A stretch of 64,000 bases of DNA from Aureobasidium sp. EXF-3400. Taxonomy: Eukaryota; Ascomycota; Dothideomycetes; Dothideales; Saccotheciaceae. A program made the translations under genes and the position numbers. The notes under the pieces were generated by a model. It did not search any database, was not told the origin of the DNA, and saw only the letters and a program-made list of their open reading frames with translations. Shown here piece by piece: positions 56,796 to 64,000 of this stretch (positions within the stretch are counted from its first letter, which is position 1; each line of letters begins with the position of its first letter). Location: NCBI GenBank assembly GCA_024195585.1, contig SWBL01000175.1:1-64000 (forward strand). Direction: 5' to 3'.

Positions 56796-58604
56796 TCATC
56801 CAGCCATACCACAGAAGAGCCTTCTGAACTTGCCGCTCTTCTTTGTTTTGGGCGGTAGATTTGCTTCGATCTTACCGGCATCTATACTATTGGCTGAGGT
56901 GGTGGAGCTTGCGCGCTTTTGGCGCTGGGCCGCAGCGGCAGCTAGCTTTCTCTCGGCTTCCTTTGACTTGGCTGAGTCTGGACGACGGCTGTGGTTTTCT
57001 TCGTCGCTTTCGTGCAAGCCAAGAGCAGGGATCAAGGGAATGGGTGCCGAAGAGTGCTTTGTCGACTTGGCAAGCATGGCGGCTGTGGCTTCGACGCTTT
57101 CCTCCTCTTCGGTCATGTCGCTTTGTGCGAGATCCATATGTGCGAGGTTCGAAGTGGTAGTGCTGGTAGTATCAACACGACGTCCTCGGGGACGCTTAGA
57201 ATGAACCAAGACGGTGCTGGTAGAGTCGGCACGAGCTCTCCTTGCACTGACACTCCTGGCAACAGGAGCCTCGTCAGTCGAGGTAGAGCCGTCTATCTGA
57301 GAGGACGTAGAGCGGCGCTTAACGCCAGAAGAGCGGAACATACGAGCGATACTGCCACTTCTTCTTGGAGTATCGTCTTTGAGAGTAGCAGCAGGAGACA
57401 GGTCCAGAGACGACTTGATAGGAGAGGTATTAAGTTTGAGAGAAGGTGATCGTAGCATGATATCGTCGTAACGATAACCAGGGCACCAGCCTTCACGAAG
57501 GGTTACCCAGACGGCAGTAGCAGTGATCAAAGTCTTCAGAGACTGAGTTGTGATGATGGGCTCGGAAGGACTGGCGGAATCCTGGCCAGCTCCCTCTTGC
57601 TCATGATCCGACATTTCAGGCGAGGGCGCTAGAGCCGAAGGGACGGTATAAGAATCGTTGATATCAAGAGATGTGGTAGTGAGTGATGCAATGACAGGAT
57701 GGCGACGAGAATTGGGAGAGATTGTGCTGAAGTTGAACTTCTTGTTCTGGTTGGCGTTGTCTGTGCCCCAAGGCATGGTCATATCTGAGGCAGACTGACT
57801 TCTTCTAGCCTTGGGACGGCGGAGGACCCAGCGTGCAGTCATGCCCAAGCCGTGTGCGTCGGTACTGAAGAACTCGTAGCCGCCATTTGGCAGAGGGTAT
57901 GCCTCCCACTCGCTTCCGTCTTCGAGAAAGAGCCTCGCCTTGGATGTTGTGTTGCCATCTCCCTTTCGGCCTTTGCAGACAAGGGCCAGAACGTCTCTCG
58001 ACTCATCCTCCTCTTTGGGTGACGCCTCGTGTTGATGGTAATTCTCGGCCTTGACAATGGCCAAGTCGGCAGGACAGAGGCCGTGGCGAGTGCGAAAGGT
58101 CTTTGAGATGGCGCGCGACAGAGAGGGAGAGAAGATGGCCGAGGGTAGAAGTTCGTAGGCGGGCATAGGTCTTGTAGAGTGCGACAACTGGTGCAACTGT
58201 AACAAGGGTTTGGCGCGGACGTGGATCTTGTGTCGCGCACTGCCTTTGGGTGGTGCATGGGCGATGCTGTATGAAGTCTTGGGACGATAGGACCGCCTCT
58301 TCCTGCCGCCATTGGAACTCATTAGTGAGCCTTCACGAGAGGCATATTCGTCGTCGTCGGTGGACATTGGCGGCAGTGAGTTTCTGTTTGGATTGGATCG
58401 CTGGCTCCGCGGGGTGGGGGTATCGTCCTGCATTGGTAGTGATTCGATGGTATAACTGTTCTTTTGATAGCTTTTTGTGTTTGCATCCCGACTGTCGGTC
58501 AACGAGGCAGTGTTGTCGGTAGTTGGCGTAGTAAAATAGCTCATGAGTATTGTTGGCAGTGCAGACACCAGCGTGGGCTGGGGAGGGGCTGCTACTTCGG
58601 CCAT
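56796..58604 (-). CDS. Conserved-looking fungal protein of unknown function
   Basis: One long exon, 602 residues, clear ATG at 58604. I do not recognise a family. It begins 'MAEVAAPPQPTLVSALPTIL' and has a long Ser/Thr/Arg-rich N-terminal region with SP/TP sites. A more ordered block lies at about 145-275 ('AYELLPSAIFSPSLSRAISK', 'ARLFLEDGSEWEAYPLPNGG', 'YEFFSTDAHGLGMTARWVLR'), and a second at about 345-375 ('SLKTLITATAVWVTLREGWC'). The end is basic ('KTKKSGKFRRLFCGMAG'), with a cysteine near the terminus. The lack of membrane spans and many Ser/Arg stretches suggest a cytosolic or nuclear, phosphorylated protein. Divergent from GPI18 with 908 nt between. Confidence 0.8.
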   Translation of the reverse strand: MAEVAAPPQPTLVSALPTILMSYFTTPTTDNTASLTDSRDANTKSYQKNSYTIESLPMQDDTPTPRSQRSNPNRNSLPPMSTDDDEYASREGSLMSSNGGRKRRSYRPKTSYSIAHAPPKGSARHKIHVRAKPLLQLHQLSHSTRPMPAYELLPSAIFSPSLSRAISKTFRTRHGLCPADLAIVKAENYHQHEASPKEEDESRDVLALVCKGRKGDGNTTSKARLFLEDGSEWEAYPLPNGGYEFFSTDAHGLGMTARWVLRRPKARRSQSASDMTMPWGTDNANQNKKFNFSTISPNSRRHPVIASLTTTSLDINDSYTVPSALAPSPEMSDHEQEGAGQDSASPSEPIITTQSLKTLITATAVWVTLREGWCPGYRYDDIMLRSPSLKLNTSPIKSSLDLSPAATLKDDTPRRSGSIARMFRSSGVKRRSTSSQIDGSTSTDEAPVARSVSARRARADSTSTVLVHSKRPRGRRVDTTSTTTSNLAHMDLAQSDMTEEEESVEATAAMLAKSTKHSSAPIPLIPALGLHESDEENHSRRPDSAKSKEAERKLAAAAAQRQKRASSTTSANSIDAGKIEANLPPKTKKSGKFRRLFCGMAG

Positions 58605-59512
58605 GTCGATCTCGGTGTTTCCAAAAGTGCTGCCTTGTTACAAGAATGGGGAAGCCGCGTTTGACATCCACGAGCCAGCTATCGTCCTAGGGAGCATTTG
58701 CAAAGAGTCTAAGAAGAAGAAGATGCGAAGAAAAGTTGCAACGAAAGAAACCGCCTCGAAACGATAGCCAACTCTTGTCCAAGAGTCAAGACCAAGACCA
58801 AGATGTGCCTATTCCCGTACGCCGCTCGTCAGATCTCCTGCTATCCGTGTATGCTTATGCAGAAGGTGGGTCAAACGCTCCTTGGCAGCCAAGCAATATC
58901 CAGTAAAAGGAATAAAGATGATGACACCAACAGGGCTAGCGATGATCCTTCGCGCGGACTCGCTCTCCAGATGTCGCAAACGAGAGACAAAGTCGTCCAA
59001 GTATGTAGGTCAGACAGAGCAAACGCTGCGGACGAGGGGCTATGCTCTCGTACATATACAATGAACTGGGTTGCTACAGCGGCCTTTTGTCCCTGCAGAA
59101 CAAGAAGGACCTTGTCCTGTTGCGGTTAGTCTTGCGGCCAGTCGCGCCTTCCAGAAAATAATCTCATCATGACCTTTGCACAAATCCGGGTCCCGGAGCT
59201 GCAAAGATCCAACTCGATCGGCTCTTTCTTCGTCCGTACCCCGTCCGCTCAATCCGACTCGGCCTTTTCCAAGGCAGACCTCGCTTTTCCACGCCTAATC
59301 CTTCAGAATATCTCTCCATCATCTGATCAATATCCTCGTTCTTGCGCCCCGACTCGTTCCGTCGACATCCTCTCGCTTTGTTCTGGTCAGACTTTGCATC
59401 TTCCTGATTCTTCTTTGTCAGGAGGCGCTGCGACCGGAATATTCTTCAACGTCCGACTCCTTTGTGACCAACTCTCATTTCACGTTTCACCCCTTTGCGC
59501 ACTTGGTCAACA
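58605..59512. promoter_or_regulatory. Divergent promoter region
   Basis: 908 nt between the 602-residue protein and GPI18. A pyrimidine-rich leader-like stretch lies at 59340-59500 before GPI18. Short frames here have no protein character. Confidence 0.35.
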
Positions 59513-61040
59513 ATGCCTTCTCCTGATCGATCGGGGTCCAGCCTGATGCATGCGGACATTCGAGCATTGGCTTGTTTGTTTGTTGTCTGGAAGCTCTTGC
59601 TTCTCTGTGTAGCTTATGCAAGCCCCGGACCCGGCTACGATACCTCTACCACGTTGCTTTTAGCCCGTGCCCAGCCCTCGGTAACTGAAAATACATTTCT
59701 GGAAGACTTTGCGAAACAACTCGTGACGAACCTTGTTCGCTGGGACGCTTTGTACTTTGTGAGTGTTGCTCGCCGAGGTGTTGTTTTCGAACAAGAATGG
59801 GCTTGGGGCTGGGGCTATACCAAGTTCCTAGGCTTGGTCTCCAAAGGTTTGTCCACTACATGTGAGTCTGATGGAGTGCCCGGGCTGAATTCCAAATCAG
59901 TCCTGCCGGGTGCATCTTCGCACCCGCCACTATTTGTTCAGGCATATGCCGGAGTATTGATCTCTCATGTCGCACACCTGTTGTCTGTTTTTGTGTTGTA
60001 CGGTTTGGTCAATCGTTTGCCCATTTCGGATGAACCCCAGCGTCGTAAGGTTGCCTTCATTGCAGCATGTCTTCATATCTTTTCTTCCGCTGGCTTGTTC
60101 CTTTCCGCACCCTATTCTGAGAGTCTCTTCTCGTTGCTGAACTTCTTTGGTGTCTTTGTACACGCTGGCATTCCATGTGAATCGCCTCTTGAAGGATATG
60201 GGCCAGACTCGTTGAGCCGTCTGCTGTTGTCTGGTGCTAGCTTCGGATTGGCTACGACAGTCCGCAGCAACGGTATCTTCAGTGGGCTCATCTACTTTCA
60301 TCATGTTTATATGTTGTTCCATTCACGAATTAACGTTCACACGATCGTAACGATTGCAGTTATTGGGCTATCAGCCGCAATGATCTTGTCAGGTATGCTA
60401 CTGCCGCAGTACATGGCCTATCAAGATTATTGTGTAGCGCCGTCATCAGACAGCAACTTGAGACCCTGGTGTTCTCGAAGCTTGCCTAGTGTTTACTCCT
60501 GGGTACAAGAACATTACTGGTAAGCTTCAGATCTTTGTTTTACGAAGCTTACTGACACGTCCTAGGAATGTAGGCTTCCTTCGCTACTGGACTCTCTCTA
60601 ACATCCCATTGTTCTTGCTCGCATTGCCTATGCTGTGCGTGCTTATTAGCACTGGATTCGTTGCCCCGACCTTGAATTTGGAGCCTCCTGGACGACCTAA
60701 CCCCGAAAACTTCAGACACAAGTCAGTCTACATTGCGTGCCTCGCTCTTCCGCAGATTTTGGTGGCTTTCTTAGCTCTCACAACATTCCATGTCCAGATA
60801 ATCAATCGTATTGCTACTGGCTATCCAATCTGGTACATCGTATTGGCAGCGGCTTTCGTATCACCTAGTATGGTTGGCAGAGTCCACAAGACAGTTCGCA
60901 AAGACGACCAATCGTCAATCGTTGCTACACTCAAACACCAGTTGAGTAAACAGTCAACGCAACAACTCGTCGTTCGAGGAATGCTCATGTATTCCATGAT
61001 TCAAGGTGGTTTATATGCTAGCTTTATGCCTCCAGCATGA
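59513..61040 (+). CDS. GPI18: GPI mannosyltransferase 2 (PIG-V / GPI18)
   Basis: Exons 59513-60519 and 60566-61040 around a 46-nt intron give 493 residues with several membrane spans. PIG-V family enzyme of the ER membrane that adds the second mannose to the glycosylphosphatidylinositol precursor. The luminal motif 'NLVRWDALYFVSVARRG' near residue 80 carries the acidic residue typical of these transferases. Further matches are 'SAPYSESLFSLLNFFG', 'TTVRSNGIFSGLIYFHHVYM' and, over the junction, 'WVQEHYWNVGFLRYWTLSNI'. The protein ends with a hydrophobic stretch, 'QLVVRGMLMYSMIQGGLYAS'. The stop is only about 50 nt from that of the convergent dehydrogenase gene. Confidence 0.92.
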
Positions 61041-61090
61041 GCTTTCCAACTCTGGAAGACATACCAAAGTTACCCAAGACATCATCACAC

Positions 61091-62378
61091 TCAAGCCATC
61101 TCCATATCAACCAAAATCTTCACATGTCTGTCCTTCTCCTTGATTAATGCCAGAATACCCTTTTCAACCAGATCATTTAGAGGGATCTTCCGTGTGATCA
61201 TCTTATTAGGTTGCAATCTGCCATCAGCGATAGCCTGGATCACTTCGACAAAGTCTTTGCGCTGGTAACCCAGCACACCAACATATTTTCCTTCATTGAA
61301 AACCAGGCTGTTGGGGTTGAAGGATACCGGCTTCTCCCAGATGGCGACATTAACGACGGTACCGCGAGCCTTGATGGCTTTGCATGCTGATTCGAAACTA
61401 GCAGGTACGCCAGCGCAGTCAAACACGATATCAGGACCCTCGCCATGACAAAGCTCGCGCGAGACGCCTACAACGTCATATACGTTTGGTGCAAGGACAT
61501 GGTGGGCTCCAAAATCTTTGGCAAATGCCTGTCTCTGTGCGGCAATCTCGCTCATAATAATCTTCTTGGTTCCGTGTGCCACGAGAACTTGCACAACCGC
61601 AAGACCGATGGGTCCACCTCCGAGTACGAGGACGGAGGCGTTCTTTGGGCCGATTTCAACAAGCGGGGACGCGGCGACGGCGTGCCAGGCAACGGAGAGA
61701 GGTTCGACGAGTGCTGTGTTGGTATCAGTCTCTGCTCTGGACTCGACGAAGAAAGGCATACATACCTCCAGTATCCAGCTCAACATTATCTGGCAACGGA
61801 AGAACTGCATCCCAGGGCACAGCCACTGCTTCACTCAGACCACCGCCGCCACCTATACAATTGTCGTCAACCAGGAAATCTTCTTTCTCCTCAGTTGCAC
61901 ACACTTACCGCTCAAACCAATAAATCCACCATTGGGACATGCGTTTTCGACTCCATTCCTGCAAGCCCCACAACTCTGACAGAAGATTGTTGGTTGAATG
62001 GCGCACTTTTGGCCTGGCTTGAAGGAAGAGGCATTGGGCACATCTGGAGAGACTTCTAGGATCGTGCCGCTGAACTCGTGGCCCATGCCAATTGGGATCG
62101 TTTCTCTGGTGACTGCATGTGGCTCAATGGGTGCAAAACTGTGATTCTGACTCAGTTGTTGACCTCAACTGAAAGCAAGGGGATCGGTAGAGGACAGAAA
62201 AGAGGTGTGCAAGAAAGATGTCAACATACGTAGGACCAGCAATATACTCGTGCAAATCAGTTCCACAGATTCCCACATGCGAAGGCTTGATAAGGATTTG
62301 ACCCGGCGACAATTGAGGGCGAGGCGTATCTTCTATGCGCACATCTTCTTTGCCATAATAGCGAGCCGCACGCATCAT
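61091..62378 (-). CDS. Zinc-containing alcohol dehydrogenase, (R,R)-butanediol dehydrogenase-like
   Basis: Exons 62378-62230, 62138-61909, 61852-61766 and 61713-61091 give 362 residues. Catalytic zinc ligands lie in 'VGICGTDLHEYIAGP' and 'IGMGHEFSGTI'. The four structural-zinc cysteines are 'CQSCGACRNGVENAC'. The NAD-binding fold has 'SVLVLGGGPIGLAVVQVLVA'. Third-exon sequence 'GGGGLSEAVAVPWDAVLPLP' and 'ALVEPLSVAWHAV' place it with butanediol/sorbitol-type dehydrogenases, which interconvert acetoin and 2,3-butanediol or similar polyols. The start is ambiguous: an in-frame ATG at 62486 would add 36 residues beginning 'MAPVPPPFLLFIGLCFFLYT', a hydrophobic segment. I used the internal ATG because cytosolic family members begin there ('MRAARYYGKEDVRIED'). 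Confidence 0.88.
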
Positions 62379-63314
62379 CTTTGCGGTATTTGTCAATAAA
62401 TCTCGTGGTTTGTCAAATTGGAAAAGGGTATAAAGGAAGAAACAGAGTCCGATAAACAATAAGAAGGGAGGGGGCACAGGCGCCATCTTTGTAGCTTTCA
62501 CCACTGCCAAGTTCGTATGCGATCCTTCCGGCCGCGCGGGATACCTATTCCAGCCATCATGCAATCTGGCCTAGCATGTGTCTCGTGGTTTGCGAGTAGC
62601 GCGATGGAATTGCTCCGCATCATCCTTTTTTTGGGTTTGCGGAGAAGGGAGAAGGATTGACGGACTCCCGCGCGGGGTAGCACCTGTTTTTGGGTGCGAG
62701 GATGTAGATCTTTCACATGTTAATTTATGGGGAAGGAGTGGCTGGGGGTGCAGTGGGGTTGTATACCATTCCTTCCGTTATATCCCCTGATAGTTTAATC
62801 CAGATGTGTACTTGAAGCAAGACGTTTCTCATGACATTCACTACAGAGGGAGTGTATGTTTTTCGTTGTCTGAGCAGAGGATGATCTGAAACAAATCAGA
62901 TATCCAGCACGGTAGTGGAACAGCAAATTATGTTGACTTTCTATCACTTTGTATGCAGAGTCCTTATCACAGGAGCACAGAAGCACAGGAGCAGTACCTG
63001 GTGGAGTCGATCGTCTCGACTTCGCAATACTTGAAGCCATCGAGCGCAATTTTGATGTGAAGGTTGCTGCCCCTACCAGAGTTGTATTGCTTCTTGGAGT
63101 TGCTCTCAGCCTGAATACTGCGGTGCATCCAGTACAACTTCTCAAAGATATTTGTTGCTTTCTTCGAATTCACGGCAAATTGGTGTTGCTCTGTAGTCCA
63201 CTCTTCAGAAGAAATGGTCCAGGGCTCTGGCCAGCGTGGGCACTAATGTTGAAGCGCGGCTTGGAGACGAGCTGTCCCAGCTTCGAGATGGTCGGCTGGG
63301 TTGGTGCGGACAAG
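62379..63314. other. 0.9-kb intergenic region
   Basis: Between the dehydrogenase start and the stop of the edge gene. Apart from the possible N-terminal extension of the dehydrogenase (to 62486), only unsupported short frames are seen. Confidence 0.4.
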
Positions 63315-64000
63315 TCATTCCTCCGTCTTGACCTTTTTGGCCTTGTCAGCCAACGGACTCGGAGGGGGTCTACGCTCATCTTTTTTGCCCTTGCCATCAT
63401 CGTCAGTTGGTAAAGGAGCACCATGCCCTGATCCTTTCTTGGCTTGACAAGGGTCGGAGTGATCAGGATGGCGTTGATGGAGGTTCCGGCTGCCTTTAGG
63501 ATTACTTTATCATCGACAGGAAGCGTGCTTTCAATCTCAACGTAGTCGTCAGTATCTCTTGCCACAGCGGCCTTTTTACGCTGAGCAGGTGTGACTGGGT
63601 TCGGCAGTGATCTGGCCTCACCGTTAACCATCGTCGTCGTCGATATAAACCACGCCGTCGATTTCTCTGGTCTTGACTTTCTTGGTATCGTCATTTGCAG
63701 TAGGACCAAGCTCGAGGAACTTGATGGGCCCGGGATCAGCTGCATCGAAGAAAGTCTCGGGATCGAACATCGAATCTTCGTTTCTATAGATCAATTTCAC
63801 TGTCTGACGAAGACTGAAGCCCTCATCGTCTGCATGAAGTGTTGGTCTGTGGCCTTTTATTTCAGTTGCCACTGTAACGAGTCTTCTTCTTAGGGCGGTC
63901 TCGGCCTTGCTACGCTTAGCGTCTGGAGGCACTGTGGGTGGTCCAGATGCCTTGCGTTTGGCGCCTGCAGCGGTACTGGCACCGGCACCAGTCTCATGAC
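63315..64000 (-). CDS. Lys/Asp-rich probable nuclear protein, 5' end beyond window
   Basis: The gene enters from the right edge reading 'ASTAAGAKRKASGPPTVPPD', then 'RSKAETALRRRLVTVATEIK', 'GFSLRQTVKLIYRNEDSMFD' and 'TREIDGVVYIDDDDG' before a stop near 63624. Coding-like sequence continues in another frame ('RKKAAVARDTDDYVEIESTL'). An intron of 68 nt at 63505-63438 then leads to a natural end 'PLADKAKKVKTEE' with stop at 63315. The junction near 63580-63650 is unresolved: the best frame-matching acceptor (GCTCAG) pairs only with poor donors. Basic KR-rich and acidic patches suggest a nuclear protein. No family recognised. Confidence 0.5.

Noticed and set aside
1..64000. Transposons, tRNA genes, CRISPR arrays, bacterial-type operons
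   Set aside because: No transposase or reverse-transcriptase motifs, terminal repeats, tRNA B-box-like clusters or regularly spaced repeats were found on reading both strands; a search program could still find short degraded copies.

Overview
The window is nuclear DNA of a filamentous ascomycete. Genes carry few, short spliceosomal introns (mostly 46-90 nt) with GTAAGT/GTATGT-type donors, CTAAC/CTGAC-type branch sites close to the acceptor, and no operon structure. The family set also fits: Zn2Cys6 regulators, a secreted GH3 beta-glucosidase, a GT90 protein, Whi5, a fused FolK-FolP, GRR1 and a MAP-1/Yta12-type AAA protease. Two related introns in one gene resemble the introner-like elements described in Dothideomycetes, so I lean to that class, with low confidence. 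I see no mobile element, rRNA, tRNA, CRISPR array or virus-like sequence.

Layout. 0.2-6.7 kb: derlin (ER-associated degradation), the spliceosomal cyclophilin CWC27, a GET5-like ubiquitin-domain protein, and a secreted S41-family peptidase. 6.8-16.7 kb: a compact four-gene block of ATP-dependent 5-oxoprolinase, a divergent DUF1445/D-glutamate-cyclase-like protein, an allantoate-permease-type MFS transporter and a divergent Zn2Cys6 factor. This reads as a small catabolic cluster for pyroglutamate or D-glutamate. 17.1-20.9 kb: a 12-exon GH3 beta-glucosidase with a 7-nt micro-exon, two sister introns and an unusual low-complexity tail. 23.1-32.5 kb: mitochondrial AAA protease, a GT90 membrane glycosyltransferase, an SLC35F6-like transporter and a Whi5-type G1/S repressor.

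32.5-40 kb is gene-poor. It holds only a roughly 65-residue single-span membrane protein and a short Zn2Cys6 factor. 40-50.7 kb is dense again: nitronate monooxygenase, bifunctional HPPK/DHPS of folate synthesis, an EFM4-like lysine methyltransferase, an Ark1/Prk1-family kinase and the F-box/LRR protein GRR1. 52-64 kb: a frameshifted, possibly decaying gene, a BTB-domain protein, an unrecognised 602-residue protein, GPI mannosyltransferase 2 (PIG-V/GPI18), a butanediol-dehydrogenase-like zinc dehydrogenase, and a lysine/aspartate-rich gene cut by the right edge.

Most genes are housekeeping and functionally unrelated to their neighbours. Only the 6.8-16.7 kb block looks like a functional cluster. 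Divergent pairs sharing one promoter region are common (CWC27/GET5, oxoprolinase/DUF1445, MFS/regulator, GT90/SLC35F6, NMO/FolKP, EFM4/kinase, 602-aa protein/GPI18). Exon boundaries were worked out by hand from splice signals and reading-frame continuity and have not been checked against transcripts.
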